Assembly: GCA_023396555.1 (NCBI GenBank)
Contig: JAEWWC010000049.1
Span: forward strand, 1-20,186
Origin: Bacillota bacterium
GTDB taxonomy: Bacteria; Bacillota; Clostridia; Christensenellales; SZUA-584
Reading direction: 5' to 3'
Length of the DNA: 20,186 bases
Shown here: positions 1-6,667 of the stretch, in pieces
How the letters are laid out: each line of letters opens with the position of its first letter
How positions within the stretch are numbered: the stretch's first letter is position 1
The notes under the pieces: generated by a model
Database searches by the model: none
The model's input: the letters and a program-made list of their open reading frames with translations, nothing else
What the model was told of the DNA's origin: nothing
Translations under genes and position numbers: made by a program

Positions 1-299
1 TTGCGGCGGTAAAATGCAATGGTCAGGTCAGCCAGCTCATGGGGTTCAAACGTTGCCCGGGCCGTGTCGTGAGAGCGCCGGTTGACACAATAAGCGCAAT
101 CGTAAGCGCAGGCGTTGCTCATCAGCACCTTAAGCAGCGAAATGCACCGCCCGTCACCCGAAAAGCTGTGACAGATTCCGCAGGCTACGGCGCTTCCCAA
201 ACCGCCCTTGGACGCCTTTCTGTCCGTGCCGCTGGACGTACAGGCTACGTCGTACTTCGCTGCATCGGTCAGTATTCGCAGCTTTTCATATATGTCCAA
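1..299 (-). CDS. Putative DNA modification/repair radical SAM protein (N-terminal part; cut by window start)
   Basis: Only the first 99 residues are present; the gene runs off the left edge. A radical SAM cluster motif CxxxCxxC is visible at residues 64, 68 and 71 (Cys-Ala-Tyr-Asp-Cys-Ala-Tyr-Cys). Ahead of it lies a conserved Cys-rich stretch (GICHSFSGDGRCISLLKVL) typical of the family called putative DNA modification/repair radical SAM protein, often linked to a uracil-DNA-glycosylase-like partner. The family is thought to use SAM and a [4Fe-4S] cluster for an unidentified reaction on DNA; this is family knowledge, not shown here. The TTG start at 299 is chosen because AAGGAGA lies 9 nt upstream and the protein then begins as relatives do (DIYEKLRILTDAAKYDV). 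The gene has its own promoter with a LexA-like palindrome, which fits a repair role. Any partner gene would lie left of the window. Confidence 0.85.
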   Translation of the reverse strand, partial: MDIYEKLRILTDAAKYDVACTSSGTDRKASKGGLGSAVACGICHSFSGDGRCISLLKVLMSNACAYDCAYCVNRRSHDTARATFEPHELADLTIAFYRR

Positions 300-322
300 G
301 CCTATCACTCTCCTTGAAACCT

Positions 323-352
323 ATTCTATATCAGAACATTAGTTCTTGTAAA
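323..352 (-). promoter_or_regulatory. Promoter of the radical SAM repair gene
   Basis: Read on the minus strand, TTTACA (352-347) is followed after 16 nt by TATAGA (330-325), or after 18 nt by TAGAAT (328-323). The start codon at 299 lies about 25 nt downstream. The spacer is occupied by a perfect palindrome, annotated separately. Confidence 0.6.
333..346. promoter_or_regulatory. LexA/DinR-type SOS operator candidate
   Basis: The sequence AGAACATTAGTTCT is a perfect 14-bp palindrome of the form GAAC-N4-GTTC, the core of the Gram-positive LexA (DinR) box. It sits exactly between the -35 and -10 of the radical SAM gene, where a bound repressor would block RNA polymerase. The match to the Bacillus consensus CGAACRNRYGTTYC is complete in the GAAC/GTTC half-sites but imperfect at the flanking bases and at one inner base. 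A divergent effect on the MFS gene is unlikely, since that promoter lies about 75 nt away. Confidence 0.6.
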
Positions 353-421
353 TATAAAAATAGAAAATTTATTCGTATCTTACCCCTGGTTCTGCCCGAA
401 AAAACGGACTCATTACGAAAA

Positions 422-450
422 TTGCCGAAACTCGCCTGCTGTGGTATACT
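422..450 (+). promoter_or_regulatory. Sigma-A type promoter of the MFS gene
   Basis: TTGCCG (422-427), a 17-nt spacer and TATACT (445-450), with an extended -10 TGG just before the hexamer. It faces the MFS transporter, leaving a leader of about 95 nt. Confidence 0.55.
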
Positions 451-456
451 CTGCGG

Positions 457-483
457 AGGGCTTTGGAATATAGCCCTTATTTT
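457..483 (+). promoter_or_regulatory. Leader hairpin upstream of the MFS gene
   Basis: AGGGCT (457-462) and AGCCCT (472-477) form a perfect 6-bp stem around a 9-nt loop, followed by TATTTT. It begins within about 7 nt of the predicted transcription start, so it could be a 5' stabilising stem or a weak attenuator. The tail is too short for a confident terminator. Confidence 0.3.
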
Positions 484-551
484 GGCGGATACTATCATCT
501 TCGCCCAATTGCGTTCCCGACCGAAATTCAGCAACGAAAGTGAATGTGTTT

Positions 552-1739
552 ATGTCCACTCTGCTGCTTGTCATCATCTATATCGCCTTTATCGGGCTTG
601 GCCTGCCGGATTCGCTGTTGGGCGCGGCGTGGCCCGCTGCTTATATCGACCTCGGCGTGCCCGTCAGCGCGGCAGGTTTGGCGGCAGTGGTGGCTACCGC
701 CGGAACGGTGATCTCCAGCCTATTGTCCCAGCGCCTAATCAAAGCTCTTGGCACCGGTAAGGTGGCTGTGATTTCCGTGCTCATAACGGCTATTGCGTTG
801 CTGGGCATGGGTTTTGTGCAGCAGTATTGGGTGGTGCTGGCTCTGGCCGTGCCGCTGGGCTTAGGCGCGGGCACAATCGACGCCGCGCTCAACAATTTCG
901 TTGCGCTGAATTACAAAGCCACGCATATGAACTGGCTTCACTGCTTTTGGGGCGTCGGCGCGACCGCCGGCCCCGCCATCATGGCGCTGTACCTCGCCGG
1001 AAGCAACTGGCGCGGTGCCTACCAGACCATCTCCTTCGCGCTCTTTGGAATATCCTTGCTGCTGGCGATCTCTATCCCGCTCTGGAAGCGCGTCGGGCAT
1101 GCGCCTGCTGTCCACGAGCATCACGCGGCGGTACCCATGGGCAAACTGATCCGCAGGCCCGGAGCGGCGTTCGCGTGCCTGGCATTTTTCGCCTACTGCG
1201 CGGGCGAATATGCCGTCGGGCTTTGGGCCAGCACATACTTCGTCAAGGTGAAAAGCGTCGCGCCGGATACGGCGGCATCGTGGGCATCCATGTACTACCT
1301 TGGCATCACGCTGGGACGCCTGCTTAGCGGGTTCGCCGCTATCAGATTCAAAAGCCGCACGTTGGTGCGCATCGGAAACGTCGCCATACTGCTTGGGCTG
1401 CTGGGCATACTGGCGCTGCCGGGAGTGGGGCAGCTCGTTGGCCTGCTGCTGGTGGGCCTCGGATGCGCGCCCATATTCCCGTCGCTTCTCGACCAGACGC
1501 CCGGCTTGTTCGGCGCAGAATATTCGCAGGGCATGATGGGCTTGCAGCTGGCCAGCGCGTATACCGGCAGCACGCTGATAGCGCCCATGTTCGGCTGGAT
1601 ATCGCCGTACATCGGCATCGCGGCATGGCCGTTCTTCCTGCTGATATTATTCGGTGTGATGATATTCTCGACGGAGTGGACGCAGCGCGCAGTCGGCAAA
1701 GCCGGCGCCAAACTGCCCCCAGCCGAAATCAACCCCTGA
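552..1739 (+). CDS. MFS transporter
   Basis: A polytopic membrane protein of 395 residues with about twelve hydrophobic segments and a short cytoplasmic C-terminus. The N-terminus (STLLLVIIYIAFIGLGLPDS followed by LLGAAWP) and the internal HCFWGVGATAGP stretch resemble the fucose/glucose permease-like (FHS) branch of the major facilitator superfamily. The likely role is proton- or ion-coupled transport of a small solute across the cytoplasmic membrane; the substrate cannot be read from the sequence. The ATG at 552 is preferred because relatives begin at this point; GTG codons at 540 and 546 are in-frame alternatives, and all have weak ribosome sites. It is a single-gene unit with its own promoter, lying beside a pyrimidine-catabolism relic and a PucR regulator, so a nucleobase-related substrate is possible but unproven. 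Confidence 0.85.
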   Translation: MSTLLLVIIYIAFIGLGLPDSLLGAAWPAAYIDLGVPVSAAGLAAVVATAGTVISSLLSQRLIKALGTGKVAVISVLITAIALLGMGFVQQYWVVLALAVPLGLGAGTIDAALNNFVALNYKATHMNWLHCFWGVGATAGPAIMALYLAGSNWRGAYQTISFALFGISLLLAISIPLWKRVGHAPAVHEHHAAVPMGKLIRRPGAAFACLAFFAYCAGEYAVGLWASTYFVKVKSVAPDTAASWASMYYLGITLGRLLSGFAAIRFKSRTLVRIGNVAILLGLLGILALPGVGQLVGLLLVGLGCAPIFPSLLDQTPGLFGAEYSQGMMGLQLASAYTGSTLIAPMFGWISPYIGIAAWPFFLLILFGVMIFSTEWTQRAVGKAGAKLPPAEINP

Positions 1740-1820
1740 CAGGCAAAAAAGCCGCGCAGCCGATATAGGCCTCCAAGGTTGTGATTATTGCCTTACTGCT
1801 AGTCGATATGCAGCAGCGTC

Positions 1821-1901
1821 CTAAGCAGCACATTGGCTCCCTTCAGCAGCTCTCCGTGGGCGGATTTTATCATCAAGCCTTTGCAGACTGCATAATGCCA
1901 T
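1821..1901 (-). pseudogene. Start of a further relic gene downstream of the preA fragment (tentative)
   Basis: On the minus strand AAAGGAGG (1917-1910) lies 8 nt before an ATG at 1901. That frame closes after 26 codons (MALCSLQRLDDKIRPRRAAE...). A different frame nearby (MIKSAHGELLKGANVLL...) stays open slightly longer. The pattern, a good ribosome site with a very short product just after a broken catabolic gene, suggests the start of a decayed next gene of the same operon. Its identity is not recognisable, and it could be chance. Confidence 0.25.
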
Positions 1902-1904
1902 TGT

Positions 1905-2062
1905 CTATCCCTCCTTTGTATCACCCCTGCTCGCTGCAGGCTTCTCTTTCTTGGGCACGCGTATCCCCATCGATATGGCCGTCACCGGGCAAGCTGTGAT
2001 GCACAGATGGCACCCACGCATTTATTCCCGTCCATCATCGGCTGGCCGTTATCGCATATCGT
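1905..2062 (-). pseudogene. preA: Relic of a ferredoxin-type C-terminus, probably PreA (dihydropyrimidine dehydrogenase subunit)
   Basis: Two minus-strand frames join across a single missing base near 2012. The upstream frame (2062-2012) reads ICDNGQPMMDGNKCVG and the downstream frame (2012-1908) reads CHLCITACPVTAISMGIRVP, ending at TAG 1907-1905. Joined, they give the full 4Fe-4S signature C-x2-C-x2-C-x3-C-P with the break between the first and second cysteine codons. The KCVGCHLC...CP...MGIRVPKK ending is most like the C-terminus of clostridial PreA, which reduces uracil or thymine with PreT. The upstream frame is closed by TAG at 2065-2063, and the N-terminal several hundred residues are absent: the pucR terminator hairpin begins right there. 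The relic lies on the same strand as and downstream of pucR. The ferredoxin signature is secure; the PreA assignment is an inference from a short fragment. Confidence 0.6.
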
Positions 2063-2070
2063 CTATAGCT

Positions 2071-2130
2071 CTGAAATAAACAAACGCGGCCAACGAAGTC
2101 CGTTTAGCTTCATTGCCGCGTGGTGTTTAT
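2071..2130 (-). terminator. Probable rho-independent terminator of the pucR gene
   Basis: In minus-strand orientation a long imperfect stem pairs CGCGGCAATGAAG with CTTCGTTGGCCGCG around a loop of about 10 nt, followed by TTTGTTTATTT. Mismatches become G-U pairs on this strand, which favours the minus orientation. It lies about 110 nt past the pucR stop and abuts the broken preA fragment. Confidence 0.55.
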
Positions 2131-2238
2131 CACTTATGATTTAATCATATACCGATCAGTCAATTTTGTAAGTTGTAGTTGTCCCAACTTTCAGTACGCA
2201 GGTGCACATCCGCCTTTTGCTGCACTGTTTCGTACGTT

Positions 2239-3396
2239 TTACAGTATCTCTTTGATATAAAACGCCATGCTGAACTTAACCTTGTCATCCAGATTAAACG
2301 GGTTATATCCGGTAATTTCCTCGATTCTTTTTAGCTGATTCGTTACCGTATTTCGGTGTACAAACTGTTTTTCCGAGACTAACTGCAAGCTTCCGTTATT
2401 CTCAAGATATGCAAGCAGCATGCCGGTAAGCATCGTTCCATTCTCCCTGTCGTACGTTTCCAGCTTGCCCACCATGTTATTGTAAAACTCCAGCAACACG
2501 GATTTGTCGCTCACGGCATACAGCACCTTGAATATGCCAAGCTTATCGTAATAGCAATAGAGCTCCTGACGCTTCTTGGCCATCTTCATCGCGGACATCG
2601 CTTTTTCGAAGTTCTCTTTTTGGTTTTTAACGCCCATCTGATTGGAGCTGATACCCAAATGAAAGGTCCACTCCCTGGCTTTTTGGGCAGCCAGATTCAT
2701 AAAACTATCAATAAATATTTTAATGTCGGCGTCCGAGTAGTTTACCAATACCAATATCTGATACTCCTTGTAAGAGAACAGAATGAACATCTCGCTGATG
2801 CGTTTGGCTACTATTTCTGCGATTTTAATCAATGTATCCTTATTCTCATCAACCCGCGGGCTTTTATCATGCGTTATCAGGCTGACAAAGCAAAAGCGGC
2901 TGTCCCTTTGATAACCAAAGCGTTCCAGTTGCAGTATTTGTGTCTCCAAATCGCCCACGCCGAACAATATATTCTTGATCGTAGTCGCCGTGTTGCTTTG
3001 CATATGTTCATTATTCATGATCCGATGGCAAAAATCCCGTGTCATATCAACCATTCTGGTTTCCCAGGGTATAGTGAACAAAGGAAGGCCAACCTCATCG
3101 CAATATTCGATCACTTCATCGGGTATTTCTTTTATATGCGGTCCGGTATTGACAACAACCGCACTGGTCTCAGCCTTATGCAGTTTTTGCACAAAATTTA
3201 GCAGCCAATGTTCGCTCTGACTCAGTATACCCGCAGTAAACACCAGTTCATTTCCATGTAGAAACGATGTCGCATTATCATCTTCAATAATATGGACCCA
3301 TTTGACGAGGTTCTCCAAGCCGTTCCTTCCAGCAATCAGATTCATCTTATACAGAAAGGAACCGTTATTATAGAGCTTTTTAACCATAACAGACAT
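2239..3396 (-). CDS. PucR-family transcriptional regulator
   Basis: A 385-residue regulator with the PucR architecture. The N-terminal PucR domain (about residues 1-120) contains LVKWVHIIEDDNATSFLHGNELVFT, matching the family signature WVH..E. A central GGDEF-like CdaR region follows (about 150-290). The C-terminal PucR helix-turn-helix (about 325-385) contains SEKQFVHRNTVTNQLKRIEE. The family controls purine, pyrimidine or other nitrogen-compound catabolism genes in response to intermediates. ATG 3396 is preferred over an in-frame GTG at 3417 because AAGGCGG lies 6 nt upstream and relatives begin MSV. The gene stands alone with its own promoter and terminator, and the only catabolic gene beside it, on the same strand, is a preA-like relic, so its original local target may be lost. 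Confidence 0.9.
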   Translation of the reverse strand: MSVMVKKLYNNGSFLYKMNLIAGRNGLENLVKWVHIIEDDNATSFLHGNELVFTAGILSQSEHWLLNFVQKLHKAETSAVVVNTGPHIKEIPDEVIEYCDEVGLPLFTIPWETRMVDMTRDFCHRIMNNEHMQSNTATTIKNILFGVGDLETQILQLERFGYQRDSRFCFVSLITHDKSPRVDENKDTLIKIAEIVAKRISEMFILFSYKEYQILVLVNYSDADIKIFIDSFMNLAAQKAREWTFHLGISSNQMGVKNQKENFEKAMSAMKMAKKRQELYCYYDKLGIFKVLYAVSDKSVLLEFYNNMVGKLETYDRENGTMLTGMLLAYLENNGSLQLVSEKQFVHRNTVTNQLKRIEEITGYNPFNLDDKVKFSMAFYIKEIL

Positions 3397-3500
3397 AATA
3401 ATCCGCCTTATCCGCACACGGCCTTAATTCCCTAACACCCAGAATAAAACAAAGAGCACTGCAAATCACGCAACGCCCTTGTCTGATTCTATGCAGTTAT

Positions 3501-3529
3501 AATATATCACAATTCCTATTGTTTCGCAA
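3501..3529 (-). promoter_or_regulatory. Sigma-A type promoter of the pucR gene
   Basis: On the minus strand TTGCGA (3529-3524), a 17-nt spacer and TATATT (3506-3501). The spacer contains a small CAAT-N4-ATTG inverted repeat. The 5' leader to ATG 3396 would be about 95-100 nt. Confidence 0.5.
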
Positions 3530-3679
3530 TGGAAGTTTAGCGAACTGATCATGTAAAAAAACAATTAATGGCAATGCATGCTTTCTTCTTGATTCATGGA
3601 ACCGCGCCTTCCAAATCATATCTGCATATGGTAAGATAAAACTATATATATGAGCTTGCTTGCATAAGGAGGATTGGGG

Positions 3680-4501
3680 ATGAACAGCTGGCTTGAAAAC
3701 TTATCGCCTGTTCTGCAGGCGTTGCTGGCGACACTGTTTACATGGGGCGTCACCGCTCTTGGCGCTTCACTCGTATTTTTCTTTAAAACAATCAATAAAA
3801 AAGTGCTTAACGGCATGCTCGGCTTTGCAGCCGGCGTCATGATAGCTGCCAGCTTCTGGTCTTTGCTGGCTCCTGCCATTGAAATGGCCGAAGCGGGCCC
3901 GACACCGGCATGGCTGGTCGCTGCTGCAGGCTTTTTAAGCGGCGGCGCTTTCCTGTTCATCGTCGATAAAATACTGCCTCATCTGCATCAGGGTTTGGGT
4001 AGCAGTAAAACAGAGGGCGTAAAAACCAGTTGGCAGCGCAGTGTGCTGCTTGTACTGGCAATTACGCTGCACAATATTCCTGAGGGTCTTGCCGTGGGTG
4101 TGGCATTTGGCGCAGCCGCTTACGGCCTTTCATCGGCTTCTATCGCCGGTGCGGTGGTGCTGGCCATCGGTATCGGCCTGCAGAACTTTCCCGAGGGTGC
4201 AGCTGTGTCCATACCGCTGCGGCGCGAGGGTCTTTCGTGCTCAAAAGCGTTTTTATACGGCCAAGCTTCCGGCATCGTGGAGCCCATTGCGGGTGTCATT
4301 GGTGCACTTGCCGTAATCTCGATGCGGTCGTTACTCCCCTATGCCCTGGCTTTTGCGGCCGGCGCGATGATTTACGTGGTTGTGGAAGAGCTGATACCTG
4401 AAGCGCAGCAAGGTGAGAAGGGTGCTCATACGGATATTGCCACCATCGGCTGCCTTGTCGGGTTTGCCGTGATGATGATTCTGGATGTAGCGCTCGGATA
4501 A
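3680..4501 (+). CDS. ZIP family divalent metal transporter (ZupT-like)
   Basis: A 273-residue membrane protein with about eight hydrophobic segments. The ZIP metal-binding motifs are present: HNIPEG at 131-136 and QNFPEG at 168-173, with a further conserved Glu in SGIVEP and an EELIPE motif near the C-terminus. ZIP proteins move zinc, iron or manganese into the cytoplasm; this sequence is closest to the prokaryotic ZupT/GufA group. The loop between helices 3 and 4 carries a short His-containing stretch (PHLHQG), usual for the family. ATG 3680 is chosen over the in-frame TTG at 3674 because AAGGAGG ends 7 nt before it. A hairpin terminator follows directly, so it appears to be a single-gene unit. 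No Zur, Fur or MntR operator could be recognised by eye. Confidence 0.9.
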   Translation: MNSWLENLSPVLQALLATLFTWGVTALGASLVFFFKTINKKVLNGMLGFAAGVMIAASFWSLLAPAIEMAEAGPTPAWLVAAAGFLSGGAFLFIVDKILPHLHQGLGSSKTEGVKTSWQRSVLLVLAITLHNIPEGLAVGVAFGAAAYGLSSASIAGAVVLAIGIGLQNFPEGAAVSIPLRREGLSCSKAFLYGQASGIVEPIAGVIGALAVISMRSLLPYALAFAAGAMIYVVVEELIPEAQQGEKGAHTDIATIGCLVGFAVMMILDVALG

Positions 4502-4517
4502 CGAACAATTATCTTCT

Positions 4518-4541
4518 AGCCTGCAAATGCGGGCTTTTTTT
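4518..4541 (+). terminator. Rho-independent terminator after the ZIP gene
   Basis: AGCCTGC (4518-4524) pairs with GCGGGCT (4529-4535) with one G-U pair, followed by a run of seven T (4535-4541). It starts 17 nt after the ZIP stop codon. Confidence 0.85.
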
Positions 4542-4627
4542 ATAGATTTTTATACACTTTTTCTAATACCGAACCTATGCACACCGAGTCTGCAGACCTT
4601 CCAGTATGAAACTTGTCATATTGCGCC

Positions 4628-4656
4628 TTGCGCCGCTATTATGCGTTGTCTATAAT
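4628..4656 (+). promoter_or_regulatory. Sigma-A type promoter of the prsW-like gene
   Basis: TTGCGC (4628-4633), a 17-nt spacer and a consensus TATAAT (4651-4656), about 33 nt before the start codon at 4689. Confidence 0.6.
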
Positions 4657-4688
4657 AATATATTATATTCTCGAAGATAGGAGAATCG

Positions 4689-5387
4689 ATGGATCTTCTT
4701 TTGATGATACTTCAGGCGGTGGCGCCGACCGTTGCGCTTGGCATTTTTCTACTTCTGACTGACCGTTACGACAAAGAACCCAAGCGTCTGCTGATTCTCG
4801 TTTTTGTTTTAGGTATGATCGTCACGCTGCCCACGTTGGCCGCTGAAATAATCGGCCAGATGTTCAACATATTCGACGGACTCGCGGGCAAAATATTCGA
4901 AGCTTTCATCATCATCGGCCTTGCGGAAGAGTTTTTCAAGCGCCTGGTCGTATCGAAAACGGTTTTCCGTCACCCGGCGTTCAACGAACGGCTGGACGGC
5001 ATCATCTACTGCGGCATCGCGGCCTTGGGTTTCGCCACGCTGGAGAACTTCGTCTACATTCTCTCATACTCTTCGGTATCGCCGGATATCTGGATTACAC
5101 GCGGCCTTTTGAGTGTGCCCACGCACATGCTGCTGGGCGTCACCATGGGTTATTACCTGTCGATGGCCAAATTCTGCAGCGATCCGCGCCGCTGCGCCGG
5201 TTACTACCGTAAATCGCTGTTCATCCCCGCGCTGCTGCACGGCGCTTTTGACTTTATACTGATGTCTGAAATACCGATTCTGTCGTTGCTGCTGCTGCCA
5301 TTTGTCGGTTATTTGTGGATATCCGGAATGATCAAATTGCGGCGTTATTACAAGGAGTCCAAAGCCATACATAATCTCCCTCTTTAG
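4689..5387 (+). CDS. PrsW family intramembrane metalloprotease
   Basis: A 232-residue polytopic membrane protein. The PrsW/CPBP-like catalytic motifs are visible: EEFFK at 80-84 (EExxxK), GFATLEN at 114-120, H146 in VPTHMLLGV and HGAFDF at 184-189. In Bacillus subtilis PrsW makes the first cut in the anti-sigma factor RsiW in response to antimicrobial peptides; other family members have unknown substrates. No sigma/anti-sigma pair is present in this window, so the substrate is unknown. The N-terminal RYDKEPKRLL segment after the first helix is also family-typical. ATG 4689 has AGGAGA just upstream and a consensus promoter in front. The gene is followed by a DUF3810 gene that has its own promoter. 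Confidence 0.88.
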   Translation: MDLLLMILQAVAPTVALGIFLLLTDRYDKEPKRLLILVFVLGMIVTLPTLAAEIIGQMFNIFDGLAGKIFEAFIIIGLAEEFFKRLVVSKTVFRHPAFNERLDGIIYCGIAALGFATLENFVYILSYSSVSPDIWITRGLLSVPTHMLLGVTMGYYLSMAKFCSDPRRCAGYYRKSLFIPALLHGAFDFILMSEIPILSLLLLPFVGYLWISGMIKLRRYYKESKAIHNLPL

Positions 5388-5412
5388 ATCCATCTGTTCT
5401 AATAATTGTTAT

Positions 5413-5442
5413 TTGACCCGTCTCTTTTCGTTCGTATATTAT
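5413..5442 (+). promoter_or_regulatory. Sigma-A type promoter of the DUF3810 gene
   Basis: TTGACC (5413-5418) followed by overlapping -10 candidates: TATATT (5435-5440, 16-nt spacing) and TATTAT (5437-5442, 18-nt spacing). The ribosome site AAAGGAGG starts at 5452, so the leader would be very short. Confidence 0.5.
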
Positions 5443-5465
5443 ACTATATAGAAAGGAGGGACATC

Positions 5466-6626
5466 ATGAAACTCCACCCTCCAAATGCCCGCACAAAAAA
5501 GCTGTTGACTGAACTTTACTGGCTGACACCGGCCATATTGTTTTATGCGTTTTTCAGGCTTTCGTTCCTTTGGCCGGGGTTTACCGAGTCGGTCTATTCG
5601 CGCGGCATCTTTCGTATCATCAATCAGGGATTATCTACCGCTACCGGTTGGCTGCCCTTTTCGCTTGGGGAGCTATTGCTGTACGCGTTTATTCTTTTCG
5701 CAGCCGTTCATATCATTGTCATGTTCGTAAAAGCCATATTAGCCAAAAAATCGTGGTGGTATGTACTACTGCGCCGCATTATCGCGCTGTTAGGCGTTGC
5801 CTCAGTTATATACGCGTTATTTGTGGGGCTCTGGGGTTTCAACTACGCACGCCAGCCGCTGGGAACGAGTCTTGGTCTTGACACCTCCCCTGCTACAATA
5901 CAAGAGCTTTACGGCACGTGTGAAGCGCTGATACATCAAGCCAATATGCTTCGCGCCGCTGTGCCGCAAGACGAGAAAGGCGTTTTCTCTCCCGAAGAAT
6001 CTAAAGATGAAATAATGAAGAATGTTCCTTCTTACTACAATCGGGCCGCAAAGCTCACGGGGCTTGACTGGCTGTCCGGCAGTTTCGGGAGAGCAAAGCC
6101 TGTTCTGTATTCCACTGGACTTTCTTACTCACATATCAGTGGTATCTATTTTCCCTTTACCGGAGAAGCCAATGTGAATATGGACACGCCGATGCTGTTC
6201 TTCGCATCCTCCTGCAACCATGAAGCCGCGCATCAACGGGGCTTTGCGCGGGAGGATGAGGCCAACTTCCTTTCGTATTTTGTCTCTTCATATTCAGACG
6301 ATCCTACGGTCCGTTATTCCGGAACGATGCTGGCGCTCGTTCATGTGATGAACCAGCTTTATGATGCAGACAGCGATTTGTACTTTGATTTGCGTAAAAC
6401 TTACAGTGAGGGTTTAGGGCGTGACCTAGCGGATAACTCCGAATACTGGCAGCGTTTTGAAAGCCCTGTCAGCGAAGCTGCCGAGGAAGTCAATAACACC
6501 TTCCTTAAAGCCAACATGCAGGAGGACGGCGTGAAGAGCTATGGGCGCATGGCTGACCTCCTGATCGGTCTGTGGAGAGAGGGTAAAATTATTGCCGAAC
6601 CGGCAGATGCAATAACGACGGGATAA
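5466..6626 (+). CDS. DUF3810 domain-containing membrane protein with HExxH motif
   Basis: A 386-residue protein. Three hydrophobic segments lie in the first 135 residues or so; the remaining two thirds is a soluble, probably extracytoplasmic domain. This domain carries HEAAH at 252-256, followed by QRGFAREDEANFLSYF, the conserved block of DUF3810. HExxH with downstream acidic residues suggests a zinc metallopeptidase, but the reaction is not established for this family. ATG 5466 is chosen because AAAGGAGG lies 6 nt upstream; upstream in-frame codons would fall inside the promoter and lack a ribosome site. The gene follows a PrsW-like protease on the same strand but has its own promoter. Confidence 0.85.
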   Translation: MKLHPPNARTKKLLTELYWLTPAILFYAFFRLSFLWPGFTESVYSRGIFRIINQGLSTATGWLPFSLGELLLYAFILFAAVHIIVMFVKAILAKKSWWYVLLRRIIALLGVASVIYALFVGLWGFNYARQPLGTSLGLDTSPATIQELYGTCEALIHQANMLRAAVPQDEKGVFSPEESKDEIMKNVPSYYNRAAKLTGLDWLSGSFGRAKPVLYSTGLSYSHISGIYFPFTGEANVNMDTPMLFFASSCNHEAAHQRGFAREDEANFLSYFVSSYSDDPTVRYSGTMLALVHVMNQLYDADSDLYFDLRKTYSEGLGRDLADNSEYWQRFESPVSEAAEEVNNTFLKANMQEDGVKSYGRMADLLIGLWREGKIIAEPADAITTG

Positions 6627-6657
6627 AAAAAGCCACGAATAAACGCGGCATATTTTT
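6624..6657. terminator. Bidirectional terminator between convergent genes
   Basis: GCCACG (6632-6637) and CGCGGC (6644-6649) form a short stem flanked by seven or more A on the left and TATTTTT on the right. The central A-C mismatch on the plus strand becomes a G-U pair on the minus strand, where the tail TTTTTTTAT is also best. It therefore mainly serves the minus-strand lipoprotein gene and may also stop the DUF3810 transcript. Confidence 0.65.
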
Positions 6658-6667
6658 CGTCTGAATT

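Larger units (their letters stand above)
1740..2070. other. Intergenic stretch without an intact gene
   Basis: Between the MFS stop and the pucR terminator no frame on either strand looks like a complete gene. It contains the preA-like relic (1905-2062) and a possible second relic start (1821-1901). No transposase, terminal repeat or tRNA-like sequence that could explain the deletion is visible. Confidence 0.6.

Noticed and set aside
39..317. Plus-strand open frame of 92 codons at the left end
   Set aside because: It is the antisense of the radical SAM gene, whose minus-strand protein has a recognisable cluster motif, ribosome site and promoter.
314..760. Plus-strand open frame overlapping the MFS start
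   Set aside because: Its product has no recognisable domain, it runs through the MFS promoter and leader, and overlaps the first part of the MFS gene out of frame.
1781..1999. Plus-strand 72-codon frame between the MFS and pucR genes
   Set aside because: No good ribosome site or plausible protein composition; the minus strand of the same DNA carries a clear ferredoxin relic.
2620..3201. Plus-strand 193-codon frame
   Set aside because: It is antisense to the pucR-family gene and has no domain of its own.
6641..6650. Shared AAACGCGGC words in the hairpins near 2083 and 6643
   Set aside because: The similarity is limited to about ten bases in two unrelated terminator stems, too short to call a dispersed repeat.
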